Below are positions 17,654 through 27,803 of a stretch of 64,000 bases of DNA, in pieces. The DNA comes from Meridianimarinicoccus sp. MJW13. Lineage in GTDB: Bacteria > Pseudomonadota > Alphaproteobacteria > Rhodobacterales > Rhodobacteraceae. The stretch is taken from contig NZ_JACNMU010000005.1 in the NCBI RefSeq assembly GCF_014901205.1, positions 124,001-188,000 of the forward strand, given 5' to 3'. Every line of letters begins with the position of its first letter. The stretch's first letter is position 1. Under the pieces are notes generated by a model. That model saw only the letters and a program-made list of their open reading frames with translations, made no database searches and had not been told where the DNA came from. The position numbers and the translations under genes were made by a program.

Positions 17654-18235
17654 ATGGGTTCTGACCAGATCGGATCGCTGATCTATCTCATTCTTCTGGG
17701 GTTGCTGGTGGGCAGCTATGTGCTGGTGGCGAACCGGCGCAACCTGGGACAGATGACCCGGCACGCGGTGCTTTGGGGGCTGATTTTTCTGGGCATCGCC
17801 GTGGGGGCCGGGCTGTGGCAGGACATCCGGCAGGGCAGCGCCCTGCAGCAAAGCGTACAGGCCGAGGGCGAGACCATCACCCTGAACCGGCTACGCGACG
17901 GGCATTTCCACATGGCGCTGAAGATCAACGGCGCGCCGGTCAACTTCCTGGTGGACACCGGCGCCACCGAGATCGTGCTGAGCCTTGAGGATGCCGAGAA
18001 GGTCGGGATCGACACCGGCAAGCTGGCCTTCCTGGGGCGCGCCCGCACCGCCAACGGCCAGATCGAAACCGCGCGGGTCTGGCTGGACCGGGTCGAATTG
18101 GCCGGACAGGTGGAAACCAAGGTGCCCGCACAGGTCAGCCGGGGCGAGATGCCGGGCTCGCTTCTGGGCATGTCCTATCTGTCGCGGTTCGAGCAGATCA
18201 CCATCAACGGCGACCGCATGGTGCTGACCCGCTGA
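17654..18235 (+). CDS. Membrane-anchored retropepsin-like aspartic protease (TIGR02281 type)
   Basis: The 193-residue protein has two N-terminal membrane segments (about 6-26 and 38-57) followed by a single retropepsin-like domain. The active-site motif VNFLVDTGATEIVLS is clear, and GSLLGMSYLSRFEQITING forms the second conserved loop. Such clan AA proteases are frequent in alphaproteobacteria and dimerise to form one active site; substrates are unknown. ATG 17654 has GGAGG 6 nt upstream, which is better than a TTG 12 nt earlier. It converges on holC. Confidence 0.85.
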   Translation: MGSDQIGSLIYLILLGLLVGSYVLVANRRNLGQMTRHAVLWGLIFLGIAVGAGLWQDIRQGSALQQSVQAEGETITLNRLRDGHFHMALKINGAPVNFLVDTGATEIVLSLEDAEKVGIDTGKLAFLGRARTANGQIETARVWLDRVELAGQVETKVPAQVSRGEMPGSLLGMSYLSRFEQITINGDRMVLTR

Positions 18236-18254
18236 CGGCCCCCTGCCCGCGCGC

Positions 18255-18707
18255 TCAGCGCTTGCGTTCCCAGCGGCCGCTTTCCTCGCTCCAGTATTCG
18301 GCCTCGGCCCCGGCGGCGGTCAGCGCCTTCCATTGTCCACGAGCATGGCCAAGCGCATCGGCATCGCCGCCATCGAACAGGATAAACGCCCGATCCAGCA
18401 CGGCGGCCTCCCCCTCCCCTACCGGGGCGCCCTCGATGCTCATCAGGCAGCGGGTGGTGGGCGATAGGGTTTCGGACAGGGTCAGCAGCACCGGTTGCAG
18501 ATCGTCCTGCGGCCCGCCCGCGATGCCATGCGGCAGAAAGGCGGCCTCATCTCCCAGCCAGAGCTTCTGATCCAGCCAGTCGAGCTTTTCGGCGCTGCGC
18601 CCGCGCACCTCGACCCGCAGCCCGGCGCCGATGGCGCGTTCCAGCAGACGGGCCAGCGCGTTTTCGACCGGGCTTTTGGTCAGGTGGTAGAAGCGCACGA
18701 CGCCCAT
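18255..18707 (-). CDS. holC: DNA polymerase III subunit chi
   Basis: HolC links the clamp loader to single-strand DNA binding protein at the replication fork. The 150-residue product begins MGVVRFYHLTKSPVENALARLLERA, the family N-terminus, and has the conserved LDWLDQKLWLGDEAAFLPHG and the late FILFDGGDADAL. Its ATG overlaps the pepA stop by one base (TGATG), so the two are translated in tandem; pepA-holC is a common order in proteobacteria. Confidence 0.93.
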   Translation of the reverse strand: MGVVRFYHLTKSPVENALARLLERAIGAGLRVEVRGRSAEKLDWLDQKLWLGDEAAFLPHGIAGGPQDDLQPVLLTLSETLSPTTRCLMSIEGAPVGEGEAAVLDRAFILFDGGDADALGHARGQWKALTAAGAEAEYWSEESGRWERKR

Positions 18708-20176
18708 CAGTCTTCCAGCATGTCCTGCACCAGCCGGTCCAGCGCCAGAACGCCCCAGCCGCTGGCACCCTTGGGGGCAAAGGCGGTGGCCTCGGGGGTG
18801 CGTGCGACCCCGGCAATGTCCAGATGCACCCAAGGCGTGCCGTCCTTGATGAACCGTTGCAGGAACTGCGCGGCGGTGATCGATCCCGCCGGACGGCCGC
18901 CGACGTTCTTCATGTCGGCGATCTGGGATTTCAGCTGCTTGTCATAGGCCGGGTCCAGCGGCATCCGCCAGGCGCCCTCGCCCTCGGCCTCGGCGGCTTT
19001 CAGGAAGGCGCCCGCCAGCGCGTCGTCATTGGCAAACACCCCAGCCCTGGCATGGCCCAGCCCGATGATGACCGCCCCGGTCAGGGTGGCCAGATCAATC
19101 ACGCCGCGCGGCTCGAACCGCTGCTGCGCGTACCACAGCACATCGGCCAGAACGAGCCGCCCCTCGGCATCGGTGTTGATGACTTCGACCGTGTCGCCCT
19201 TCATCGAGGTGATGACATCGCCGGGACGGATGGCCTTGCCGTCGGGCATGTTCTCGACCAGCCCGACCAGACCCACCACATTGGCGCGCGCCTTGCGCAG
19301 GGCCAGGGTGCGCATCACACCCGCCACGACGCCCGCGCCGCCCATGTCGGCGGTCATCTCTTCCATACCGCCGGCAGGCTTGATGCTGATGCCGCCGGTG
19401 TCGAAGACCACGCCTTTGCCGACCAGCGCCAGCGGCGGTTCGCCCTCGGCACCGCCGTTCCAGCGCATCACCACCACCTTGGACGGGCTTTCCGAGCCCT
19501 GCCCCACCGCCAGCAGGGTGCGCATCCCCAGCTTTTCCAGCTCGGGTTCTTCCAGAATCTCCACGTCCAGCCCGATCTCCTGCATGGCGGCAAGGCGGGC
19601 GGCGAAATCGTCGGTGGTCAGGATGTTGGCGGGCGCGTTGATCAGGTCGCGGGTGAAGAACACGCCCTCGGCGCGGGCGGCCATGTCGCGGGCGGCGGCG
19701 GCCACAGCCTCGGGGCGTGTGACCATCACCGAAACCCCGCCTTCGACCGGCGCGGCCTCGGACTTGTGATCGGTGAAGGCATAGGTGCGCAGCGCCAGCC
19801 CGAAGGACAGATCTGCGGCGCGCGGATGAGCGCCGGCCAGCACCAGCAGCGGCTTGCCATCCTTGGCCCCGGCAATGGTGGCCCCGGCCTTGCGCACCGA
19901 CAGCGCATCGGCCTTGCGGTCCAGCTTGATCACCTGCACCGCCGTGGCGGCCATATTGGCGGGAAAGCCCATCTCCAACGCCTGCCCGGCCTTCAGATCG
20001 GCAAAGCCCGCACTTTCCACCGCGCGCAGCAAGGCCCCGCGGGTCAGCTTGTTGACCCGGCGCGCGGCCGGATCCAGTTTGGCCTCGGCGCCCACCAGAA
20101 CGACGACACGGCCTTCGGCCTGGGCGATCCTGTCCAGATCAAGCTCTTCGAACCGGATGGCGACGGGGGTGGTCAT
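18707..20176 (-). CDS. pepA: Leucyl aminopeptidase
   Basis: PepA is a cytoplasmic M17 two-metal aminopeptidase that removes N-terminal residues from peptides. The 489-residue protein has the metal and substrate residues in VGKGVVFDTGGISIKPA, the MTADMGGAGVVAGVM segment and the family signature NTDAEGRLVLADVLWYA. In some bacteria PepA also binds DNA. It is divergent from lptF and overlaps holC by one base. Confidence 0.96.
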   Translation of the reverse strand: MTTPVAIRFEELDLDRIAQAEGRVVVLVGAEAKLDPAARRVNKLTRGALLRAVESAGFADLKAGQALEMGFPANMAATAVQVIKLDRKADALSVRKAGATIAGAKDGKPLLVLAGAHPRAADLSFGLALRTYAFTDHKSEAAPVEGGVSVMVTRPEAVAAAARDMAARAEGVFFTRDLINAPANILTTDDFAARLAAMQEIGLDVEILEEPELEKLGMRTLLAVGQGSESPSKVVVMRWNGGAEGEPPLALVGKGVVFDTGGISIKPAGGMEEMTADMGGAGVVAGVMRTLALRKARANVVGLVGLVENMPDGKAIRPGDVITSMKGDTVEVINTDAEGRLVLADVLWYAQQRFEPRGVIDLATLTGAVIIGLGHARAGVFANDDALAGAFLKAAEAEGEGAWRMPLDPAYDKQLKSQIADMKNVGGRPAGSITAAQFLQRFIKDGTPWVHLDIAGVARTPEATAFAPKGASGWGVLALDRLVQDMLED

Positions 20177-20301
20177 GGGGCAATCTCCAGCGTTGTCTGC
20201 CCCTTTTCAGTAATCGTGCCGCGCCGCGATGGCCAGAGACCAGTTTTCCATTGCGGCGGGATCGGTTAAGACCGGGGTCACGAACACGGAAAGGGTGGTG
20301 A

Positions 20302-21426
20302 GTGGGGCGTTTCGACCGGTATATCCTGTCCCAGCTGATGCGGGTCTTCGGCTTCTTTGCACTGGTGCTGGTCGGGATCTATTGGGTCAACCGCGCGGTG
20401 ATCCTGCTGGACCGCTATCTGGCCGAAGGCCAGGGCGGCGGGCTTGTGCTGCAACTGACGCTGCTCAGCGTGCCCGGCATCATGCTGATCGTGCTGCCGG
20501 TGGCGGGCTTCGTGGCCGCCGCCTATACCACCAACCGTCTGCATGCGGACAGCGAGTTGGTGGTGGTGCAGGCGACCGGCTATTCCGCCTTCCGGCTGGT
20601 GCGGCCGTTTGCGATGTTCGGGGTGATCGTGCTGCTGCTGATGTCCCTGCTGGCGCATCTGGTGGTGCCCGCCGCCGCCCGCGAGCTGAACCGTCTGGAG
20701 GCCCAGTTGGCCGATGCGATCTCGTCGAGGCTGCTGGTGCCCGGCACCTTCCAGAGCCCGACACGCGGCGTCACCGTCTATGTCCGCGACATCTCGCAGG
20801 ATGGCACGCTGGAGGGGCTGCTGGTCACCGATCGCCGCGAGCCGGTGCGCGAGACCACCTACAGCGCTCATCAGGCCCTGCTGGTCCGGCACGAAGACGG
20901 ACCACGGCTGGTAATGTTCGACGGCATGGCCCAGACCCTGACCCACAGCACCGGACGGCTGGCCACCACGGTGTTCGACGATTTCACCGTCGCCATCGGC
21001 GATCTGGCCACCACCCCTGCGCAGCGGCGGCTGGATCAGCGGCAACTGTCGACCCTGACCCTGCTGAACCCCACCCCCGAGATCGAGGAACGGACCCGCC
21101 GCAGCGCCGCCTACCTGCAACGCGAGGCGCATCTGCGGATCACCCAGGCGCTGCTGTCGGCCACCGCCGCCGTGGTGGGCTTCGCGGCCCTGATGCTGGG
21201 CGGCTTCAGCCGCTTCGGCCTGTGGCGGCAGGTGGCCTTTGCCATCGTGCTGGTGGTGCTGGTCAAGCTGGTGGACAATGCCGCCATCGACGTGGCCAAG
21301 ACCGATCCGTCGAAATGGCCGCTGGTCTATGTGCCCTGCCTGATGGCGGCGGCGCTGTGCCTGCTGCTGCTGGCAGTGGCCGACAGCACCCTGGGCGCAC
21401 GGCTGCGACGGCGGGGGCGCGCATGA
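20302..21426 (+). CDS. lptF: LPS export ABC transporter permease LptF
   Basis: LptF and LptG form the inner-membrane part of the LptB2FG exporter that lifts lipopolysaccharide to the outer membrane. The 374-residue protein begins GRFDRYILSQLMRVFGFFAL, has about three membrane segments, a periplasmic beta-jellyroll region (about 130-260) and three more segments. The start is GTG. Its stop overlaps the lptG start by four bases (ATGA). It heads the lptF-lptG-lptD-surA-pdxA-rsmA operon. Confidence 0.93.
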   Translation: MGRFDRYILSQLMRVFGFFALVLVGIYWVNRAVILLDRYLAEGQGGGLVLQLTLLSVPGIMLIVLPVAGFVAAAYTTNRLHADSELVVVQATGYSAFRLVRPFAMFGVIVLLLMSLLAHLVVPAAARELNRLEAQLADAISSRLLVPGTFQSPTRGVTVYVRDISQDGTLEGLLVTDRREPVRETTYSAHQALLVRHEDGPRLVMFDGMAQTLTHSTGRLATTVFDDFTVAIGDLATTPAQRRLDQRQLSTLTLLNPTPEIEERTRRSAAYLQREAHLRITQALLSATAAVVGFAALMLGGFSRFGLWRQVAFAIVLVVLVKLVDNAAIDVAKTDPSKWPLVYVPCLMAAALCLLLLAVADSTLGARLRRRGRA

Positions 21427-22517
21427 TCCTGCACCTGTATTTCGCCCGCAAGTTCCTGACCACCTTCGCGGTGATCCTGGGCGGGTTCACCCTGTTCATG
21501 TGGCTGGTGGAACTGCTGGAGCATATCCGCCGCTTCGACACCGGCGAGGTCAGTTTCGGGATGCTGGCCTATATGGCGCTGCTGCATCTGCCCGAGGTGC
21601 TGTACCAGATCCTGTCGCTGATCGTGCTGCTGACGGCTGTGACCATGTTCATCTCGCTGGCGCGCACGTCGGAACTGGTCATCACCCGCGCCACCGGGCG
21701 CTCGGCGATCCGCAGCCTTGTGGCCCCGGCACTGGCGGCGATGCTGCTGGGCTGCGTGGTGGTGGCCATCGGCAACCCGGTGGTGGCCACGATTTCAAAG
21801 GAATACAACGAAACCGAGAACCGCATCCGCGGCTCGGAACGGGTCGTCTCGGTCAGCCGCGAAGGCCTGTGGCTGCGCCAGGGCCGCCCCGGCGAACAGG
21901 TCGCCATCCATGCCGAAAGCGCCAACATGGACGGCACCAAGCTGTTTGGCGTGTCCTTCTTCAGCTTCGACGGCGAGGATCGGCCGCTGTACCGGATCGA
22001 CGCGGCCTCGGCGGAACTGGGCAATGGCGCGTGGGTGCTGATGCAGGCCAAGCGCTGGGATTTCGACACCGAGGGCAATCCCGAGGCCAGGGCCCAGATC
22101 ATCCAGGCGACCACGGTGCCTACCGATCTGACCCGCAACCAGATCCGCGACAGCTTCGGCACCCCCTCGGCGATCCCGATCTGGGAATTGCCCGAATTCA
22201 TCGCCCGGCTGGACTCCGCCGGGTTCTCGGCACGGTCGCACCGGGTGTGGTTCCAGGCGGAACTGTCCAAACCGATCAGCTTTCTGGCGATGGTTCTGGT
22301 GGGGGCCATGTTCACCTTGCGCCACACGCGTTTCGGTCGCACCGGGCTGATGGTCCTGGCCGCGGTGCTGTGTGGCTTCGGGGTCCATTTCGTCGGCAAT
22401 CTGGCGCAGGTCATGGGCGACAGTGGACAGTTGCCGGTAATGGTGGCCATCTGGGCCCCACCCGCCGCCGCCATCTGCATGGCGCTGGCCACATTGCTGC
22501 ATTTCGAGGACGGTTGA
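21423..22517 (+). CDS. lptG: LPS export ABC transporter permease LptG
   Basis: LptG is the partner of LptF in the inner membrane. The 364-residue protein starts MILHLYFARKFLTTFAVILG, has three N-terminal membrane segments, a periplasmic domain (about 110-260) and three C-terminal segments with KPISFLAMVLVGAMFTLR. The reading frame is open far upstream into lptF, but the ATGA overlap and the family N-terminus fix the start at 21423. Confidence 0.94.
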   Translation: MILHLYFARKFLTTFAVILGGFTLFMWLVELLEHIRRFDTGEVSFGMLAYMALLHLPEVLYQILSLIVLLTAVTMFISLARTSELVITRATGRSAIRSLVAPALAAMLLGCVVVAIGNPVVATISKEYNETENRIRGSERVVSVSREGLWLRQGRPGEQVAIHAESANMDGTKLFGVSFFSFDGEDRPLYRIDAASAELGNGAWVLMQAKRWDFDTEGNPEARAQIIQATTVPTDLTRNQIRDSFGTPSAIPIWELPEFIARLDSAGFSARSHRVWFQAELSKPISFLAMVLVGAMFTLRHTRFGRTGLMVLAAVLCGFGVHFVGNLAQVMGDSGQLPVMVAIWAPPAAAICMALATLLHFEDG

Positions 22518-22522
22518 GCATC

Positions 22523-24688
22523 GTGTCGCGACGCCCCCTTCTACCTGCCCTGCTGACCCTGCTGGTCGTGACCCTGACCGGTCTGGTGCTGGCCGCGCCT
22601 GCCTGGGCGCAGCAGGACGCAGCGGAGGCCCCGGTACTGACCGCGCTGGCCGCCGACCTGGTGCGGATCGAAGGCGAGGATGTGCTGGTGGCCACCGGCA
22701 ACGTCGAGATCTTCCACGGCGACACCCAGTTGCGCGCCGACAGCCTGCGCTATGACCGGGCCAAGGATCGGATTTTCGTCTCCGGTCCGATCACCATCAT
22801 CGATCCCGACGGCACCATCCTTCTGGCCGATCAGGCCGAACTGCAAGCCGATCTGGAAACCGGCCTGCTTAGTGGCGTGCGCCTGATCCTGGACCGGCAA
22901 TTGCAGATCACCGGTGCGGAAATGGCCCGTCGCCAGGGCCGCTATTCCGATCTGCGGCAGGTGGCGGCCTCAAGCTGCGAAACCTGCGAGGATGGCCGCG
23001 CCCCGCTGTGGGAAATCCGTGCCAAGCGTGTCGTCCATGATGAAGAACTGAAACAGATCTACTTCTATCACGCGCGCTTTCGCATCTGGGGCGTGCCGGT
23101 GTTCTACCTGCCCACCCTGCGCGTGCCCGATGGCACCGAAGACCGGGTGTCGGGCTTCCTGACCCCGTCGTTCTATTCGACGACGGAATTCGGCAACGGC
23201 ATCAAGCTGCCGTATTTCTATGTCATCAACGAGCATTCCGACCTGAAGCTGACACCCTATGTCGCCACCGACCATACCACGACGCTGGAGGCGCGGTACC
23301 GGCAGGCGTTTGCCAAGGGGAACATCACCGTCGAAGGTGCGGTTTCGCAGGATTCCATCGAGCCGGGAGAGACCCGTGGCTATCTGTTCGTCAACGGGGC
23401 GTTCCGGGTGCCCTATGACTTCTCGCTGAATTTCGATCTTGAGACGACGTCGGACGACCCCTATTTGCGCGACTACGGCTATTCCGCGAAGGACCGCCTG
23501 GACAGCGCTATCTCGCTGCTGCGCACCCGCGAGGACGAGCGGATCTGGGCCAATATCACCCACTACCAGTCGCTGCGCGCCGACACGACCAACGAGGATG
23601 AATACGAACCCGTGCTTTCGGGCGATCTGCGTTGGAACCGCCGCTATCAGCCCGCATCCTTCGGTGGGTGGCTGGACTCGGATCTGATCGGCCATTTTCA
23701 CGTGCGTGATTCAGATCAGAACATCATCGGCCGCGACATGGCGCAGTTGCGCGGCCGGGTCGACTGGGCGCGGGATTGGACCGGGTGGAACGGGTTGCGG
23801 ATGCAGGCGCGCACCCGGCTCAACGCCGAGGCCAAGCAGATCACCAACGACGATCGCTACCCCACCTTTCAGACCGCGCTGATCCCCGAAGCCGCCGTGA
23901 CCCTGTCGTGGCCGATGATCAGCCCGACCAATGACGGCGTGTCCTACATGCTGGAACCGGTCGCCCAGTTCGCCTGGTCCGATGCGGGCCAGATCAGGTC
24001 GCCCAACGACGACAGCCGGGCGGTGACGCTGGACACGGGCAACCTGTTCCGCCTGAACCGCTTTCCGGGGCTGGATCGTTACGAGGACGGCGGCCGGGTC
24101 AACCTGGCCCTGCGCTGGAGCCGCCAGTCCACCGAAGGCCTGACGCTGGCACTGACCGGCGGGCGTATCTATCGCTATGACGACTGGGACATCTTCCCCG
24201 ACGGATCGGGGCTGAGCGGGCCACGCTCGGACTGGCTGGCGCAAGTGGACATCGATTTTGCGAACAACCTGGCGCTGCGCACCCTGACGCTGCTGGACAA
24301 CGACTTTGAACCGGCGCTGTCGCAAACCCGGCTGTCGTTGGCCTATGGCGACCTTGATCTCAGTTCCAGCTACATCTGGCAGCGCGAAGATCGCAGCAGC
24401 GACCAGACCAAGGATCTGAACGAAATCGCCGCCAATCTCGACTACCAGATCAACGAAAGATGGTCGAGCGAACTGGTCATCCGGCGGGACTATACCGCGA
24501 AACGGACAAACTTTGCCGAGCTTGGCCTGGCCTATGAAAACGAATGCGTCAGGGTTGATCTTTTCGCCCGCCGCAGATTTAGAGCAACCACAGATGTCGA
24601 ACCCACGCTCAGCTACGGCCTGTCCGTCAGCCTGCCCGGGTTCGGCAGCAACGAGACCGCTGCGCGCCGCCGCCGCTGCACCAGTTGA
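22523..24688 (+). CDS. lptD: LPS-assembly protein LptD
   Basis: LptD is the outer-membrane barrel that, with LptE, inserts LPS in the outer leaflet. The 721-residue precursor has a signal peptide (cleavage near PAWAQQ), an OstA/LptA-like jellyroll (TALAADLVRIEGEDVLVATG and on, about 38-130), then the barrel of aromatic-rich strands. Four cysteines lie in two pairs: SSCETC after the jellyroll and two near the C-terminus (ENECVRV and RRRCTS), as in disulfide-matured LptD. GTG 22523 is the chosen start; a TTG three codons earlier is possible. It follows lptG closely. Confidence 0.93.
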   Translation: MSRRPLLPALLTLLVVTLTGLVLAAPAWAQQDAAEAPVLTALAADLVRIEGEDVLVATGNVEIFHGDTQLRADSLRYDRAKDRIFVSGPITIIDPDGTILLADQAELQADLETGLLSGVRLILDRQLQITGAEMARRQGRYSDLRQVAASSCETCEDGRAPLWEIRAKRVVHDEELKQIYFYHARFRIWGVPVFYLPTLRVPDGTEDRVSGFLTPSFYSTTEFGNGIKLPYFYVINEHSDLKLTPYVATDHTTTLEARYRQAFAKGNITVEGAVSQDSIEPGETRGYLFVNGAFRVPYDFSLNFDLETTSDDPYLRDYGYSAKDRLDSAISLLRTREDERIWANITHYQSLRADTTNEDEYEPVLSGDLRWNRRYQPASFGGWLDSDLIGHFHVRDSDQNIIGRDMAQLRGRVDWARDWTGWNGLRMQARTRLNAEAKQITNDDRYPTFQTALIPEAAVTLSWPMISPTNDGVSYMLEPVAQFAWSDAGQIRSPNDDSRAVTLDTGNLFRLNRFPGLDRYEDGGRVNLALRWSRQSTEGLTLALTGGRIYRYDDWDIFPDGSGLSGPRSDWLAQVDIDFANNLALRTLTLLDNDFEPALSQTRLSLAYGDLDLSSSYIWQREDRSSDQTKDLNEIAANLDYQINERWSSELVIRRDYTAKRTNFAELGLAYENECVRVDLFARRRFRATTDVEPTLSYGLSVSLPGFGSNETAARRRRCTS

Positions 24689-24701
24689 GGACCACAGACC
24701 C

Positions 24702-25898
24702 ATGGCCATCCTGCCCCTGCTGCGCCGATCGATCCTGGCTGCTTCCCTTGCCCTCGCGCCCGTCGCGGCCGCGGCGCAATCGCCGTTCGACACGGTGGCG
24801 CGGGTCAACGATGGCGTGGTGACCCGGTTCGAGGTCGAGCAGCGCGAGTTGTTCCTGAACGTTCTCAGCATTCTGGCCGCGGATCGCGAGGTCGCGCTGG
24901 AGTCGCTGATCGAGGATCGTCTGAAGCTGGACGCCGCCGCCACCGCCGGGATTCTGCCGACCACCGACGAGCTGGAATTCGCGATGGAGAATTTTGCGGG
25001 CCGCGCTAATGTCAGCAAGGAAGAATTCGTCGCCGCGATTGCCGATGTGGGCATTCAGGAGCAGACCTTCCGCGACTATGTGCGCGCCCTGCTGGCCTGG
25101 GGCGACGTGGTGCGTGAACGGTTCGCCAGCCGCGCCCGCCCGACCGAGGAAGAAGTCGACCGCGCCATGGCGCTTGGCACCGGGGATCGCTCGACCCAGG
25201 TCAAGCTGGCCGAGATCGTGCTGCCGATGAACCCTCAGGTGGCCGAGATCAACGAAGTGCGCGCCGAGGCCTTCCAGAAGATGACCAGCTTTTCGCAGTT
25301 CTCGAACGCGGCGCGGCAGTATTCGGTGTCGCCGTCGCGGGTCAATGGCGGCGAGATGCCCTGGCGGCCACTGTCGGAACTGCCGCCGCAGATCGCGCCG
25401 CTGTTTCTGTCCATGCAACCCGGTGAGGTGACCGAACCGCTGATGACCAATGGCGGACTGGTGCTGTTCCAGTTCCGCGCGCTGCAGGACGCGCGGCCGT
25501 CGCTGACTGGCAATGTGACACTGGATTTCATCCGGGTCGCCCTGCCCCTCGGCACCAGCCCGACCGCCGAGATCGCCCGGATCCGGCCCGAGGTCGATCG
25601 TTGCGAAGATTTGTACGGGGTGTACTTCAACGGCCCGCCCGAGCAGTTGCAACGCACCACCGAAGCGCGCGCCAAGGTTCCGGGCGACATCACCCGTACG
25701 CTGGATATTCTGGACGAGGGCGAAATGGCGCCGCTGGGCAGCGGCATCGTGATGCTCTGTGCCCGCACCGGCATTCCGAACGAGGACCTGAGCCGCGAGG
25801 ACGTGCAGGTGCAACTGCTGGCGCGGCGCCTGGACAGCTATGGCGAAAGCTACCTTGAAGAGCTGCGCGCCGACGCGTTCATCGAGATCGTGCGATAA
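24702..25898 (+). CDS. surA: Periplasmic SurA-type peptidylprolyl isomerase
   Basis: SurA escorts outer-membrane proteins such as LptD across the periplasm. The 398-residue precursor has a signal peptide (cleavage near AAAAQS), a SurA N-terminal helical domain that starts DTVARVNDGVVTRFEVEQRE, and a rotamase domain (about 160-270; FSQFSNAARQYSVSPSRVNGGEMPW). The second parvulin domain is degenerate. The gene follows lptD by 13 nt and its TAA overlaps the pdxA ATG by one base. Confidence 0.92.
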   Translation: MAILPLLRRSILAASLALAPVAAAAQSPFDTVARVNDGVVTRFEVEQRELFLNVLSILAADREVALESLIEDRLKLDAAATAGILPTTDELEFAMENFAGRANVSKEEFVAAIADVGIQEQTFRDYVRALLAWGDVVRERFASRARPTEEEVDRAMALGTGDRSTQVKLAEIVLPMNPQVAEINEVRAEAFQKMTSFSQFSNAARQYSVSPSRVNGGEMPWRPLSELPPQIAPLFLSMQPGEVTEPLMTNGGLVLFQFRALQDARPSLTGNVTLDFIRVALPLGTSPTAEIARIRPEVDRCEDLYGVYFNGPPEQLQRTTEARAKVPGDITRTLDILDEGEMAPLGSGIVMLCARTGIPNEDLSREDVQVQLLARRLDSYGESYLEELRADAFIEIVR

Positions 25899-26875
25899 TG
25901 CTGCCGGTGGCGCTGACCTGCGGAGAACCGGCGGGGGTCGGCCCCGAGATCGCCGCCAAGGCCTGGGATGCCCTGCGCACCCGGTTGCCGTTCTTCTACA
26001 TCGGCGATCCCCGGCATCTGCCCTCGGGCACGCCGGTGACCGAGATCGCCGATCCGATGGAGGCCCTCACCGCCTGCAAGCGCGCGCTGCCGGTGCTGAC
26101 CCATCGCTTTCCCGAACATGCCCATCCCGGCGTGCCCTCGCCCGCCAACGCGGCGCAGGTGATCGAGGTGATCGCGCGCGGCGTCGACCTGGTGCAGCGT
26201 GGCAGTGCGGCGGCGCTGTGCACCGCACCGATCCACAAGAAGGCGCTGAAGGATGGCGCCGGGTTCGCCTATCCCGGCCATACCGAATACCTGGCCGCGC
26301 TGGCCGGGGTGGAACGGGTCGTCATGATGCTGGCCTGCGAGGGGCTGCGGGTGGTTCCCACCACCATCCACATCGCCCTTGGCGACGTGCCCCGCACCCT
26401 GACCGCGGACCTGTTGCGCGACACCCTGCGCCTGACCCATCGCGCCCTGCAAAGCGACTTTGGCATCCAGGCACCGCGCATCGCCGTGGCCGGGCTGAAC
26501 CCCCATGCGGGCGAAGGCGGGGCCATGGGTCACGAAGAAATCACGATCATCTCGCCGGTGCTGGAGGCGCTGCGCGCCGAGGGGCTGGATCTGAAGGGTC
26601 CGGCCTCGGCCGACACGATGTTCCATGCGGCCGCGCGGCGGAACTATGACGTGGCGGTGGCCATGTACCACGATCAGGCGCTGATCCCGATCAAGACCAT
26701 CGGTTTCGACACCGGCGTCAACATCACGCTCGGGCTGCCGTTCATCCGCACCTCGCCCGACCATGGCACCGCCTTTGACATCGCCGGTCAGGGGCAGGCC
26801 GATCCCACCAGCCTGATCGAGGCGCTGATCCAGGCCGACCGCATGGCCCGCTTCCGTGCCCAGGCCACCGCATGA
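25898..26875 (+). CDS. pdxA: 4-hydroxythreonine-4-phosphate dehydrogenase
   Basis: PdxA oxidises 4-phosphohydroxy-L-threonine in the DXP-dependent route to pyridoxal phosphate. The 325-residue protein starts [19 protein letters not shown], the family N-terminus. Metal-binding histidines lie in [25 protein letters not shown] and [17 protein letters not shown]. It overlaps surA by one base and rsmA by four, the conserved surA-pdxA-rsmA order. Confidence 0.96.
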   Translation: MLPVALTCGEPAGVGPEIAAKAWDALRTRLPFFYIGDPRHLPSGTPVTEIADPMEALTACKRALPVLTHRFPEHAHPGVPSPANAAQVIEVIARGVDLVQRGSAAALCTAPIHKKALKDGAGFAYPGHTEYLAALAGVERVVMMLACEGLRVVPTTIHIALGDVPRTLTADLLRDTLRLTHRALQSDFGIQAPRIAVAGLNPHAGEGGAMGHEEITIISPVLEALRAEGLDLKGPASADTMFHAAARRNYDVAVAMYHDQALIPIKTIGFDTGVNITLGLPFIRTSPDHGTAFDIAGQGQADPTSLIEALIQADRMARFRAQATA

Positions 26876-27714
26876 GCGCCATCGACACCCTGCCGCCCCT
26901 GCGCGAGGTCATCGCAAACCACGGGTTGAGCGCGCGCAAGTCGCTGGGCCAGAACTTCCTGCTGGATCTGAACCTGACCGCCAAGATCGCCCGCAAGGCC
27001 GGTGATCTGACTGGCTGTGACGTGCTGGAGATCGGCCCCGGCCCCGGAGGACTGACGCGGGGCCTTCTGGCCGAAGGCGCGCGCAAGGTCGTCGCCGTCG
27101 AGAAGGATCGCCGTTGCCTGCTCGCCTTGCAGGAGATTGCCGATGCCTACCCCGGCCGGTTGGAGATCATCGAGGGTGACGCGCTGGAGGTGGACCTGTC
27201 GGGCCATCTGACCGGCCCGGTGCGGGTCGCCGCCAACCTGCCCTATAACGTCGGCACCGAGTTACTGGTGCGCTGGCTGACCCCGGACAGCTGGCCGCCT
27301 TTCTGGGAAAGCCTGACCCTGATGTTCCAGCGCGAGGTGGCGCAGCGAATCGTGGCCAAGCCCGGCTCGAAAACCTACGGGCGGCTGGCCTTGCTGGCGC
27401 AATGGCGCTGCGATGCGAAAATCGTGCTGGACCTGCCGCCGCAGGCCTTCACGCCGCCGCCCAAGGTCAGCTCGGCGGTGGTGCATCTGACCCGTCTGGA
27501 CGCGCCGCGGTTCGAGGCCAACCCAAAGACCCTGTCGCATGTGGTGGCCACGGCCTTCAACCAGCGCCGCAAGATGCTGCGCGCGGCCCTCAAGGGGATG
27601 GCCCCGGATATCGAAGATCAGCTGCGCGCTGCCGGACTGGACCCCACCGCACGGGCCGAGGAAATCTCGCTGGAAGGGTTCTGCGCGCTGGCCCGGCAGT
27701 TGGACGGCAGCTAG
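26872..27714 (+). CDS. rsmA: 16S rRNA (adenine1518-N6/adenine1519-N6)-dimethyltransferase
   Basis: RsmA (KsgA) dimethylates two adenines in helix 45 of 16S rRNA, a late step of 30S assembly. The 280-residue protein has the SAM motif [17 protein letters not shown] after [10 protein letters not shown], and the catalytic [15 protein letters not shown]-terminal helical domain follows with [16 protein letters not shown]. It ends the lpt-surA-pdxA operon and converges on the DUF4167 gene. Confidence 0.97.
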   Translation: MSAIDTLPPLREVIANHGLSARKSLGQNFLLDLNLTAKIARKAGDLTGCDVLEIGPGPGGLTRGLLAEGARKVVAVEKDRRCLLALQEIADAYPGRLEIIEGDALEVDLSGHLTGPVRVAANLPYNVGTELLVRWLTPDSWPPFWESLTLMFQREVAQRIVAKPGSKTYGRLALLAQWRCDAKIVLDLPPQAFTPPPKVSSAVVHLTRLDAPRFEANPKTLSHVVATAFNQRRKMLRAALKGMAPDIEDQLRAAGLDPTARAEEISLEGFCALARQLDGS

Positions 27715-27740
27715 AGTCCCCACGCCCTACGCACATGCAA

Positions 27741-27768
27741 AAGGCCACGCAGCGGACTGCATGGCCTT
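27741..27768 (-). terminator. Terminator between rsmA and the DUF4167 gene
   Basis: AAGGCCA (27741-27747) pairs with TGGCCTT (27762-27768). An inner GCAG/CTGC extends the stem over a CGGA loop. Read leftward the hairpin ends in a TTTT run, so it fits best as the DUF4167 terminator; it may also slow rightward transcripts from rsmA. Confidence 0.7.
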
Positions 27769-27803
27769 GAAAACGTTGTGGCAAGTTCGCGGCGATCGCG
27801 GGC

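Noticed and set aside
20229-21422. Open frame upstream of and in frame with lptG
   Set aside because: It lies in the wrong frame of lptF; LptG has a clear N-terminus at 21423 with the usual ATGA overlap.
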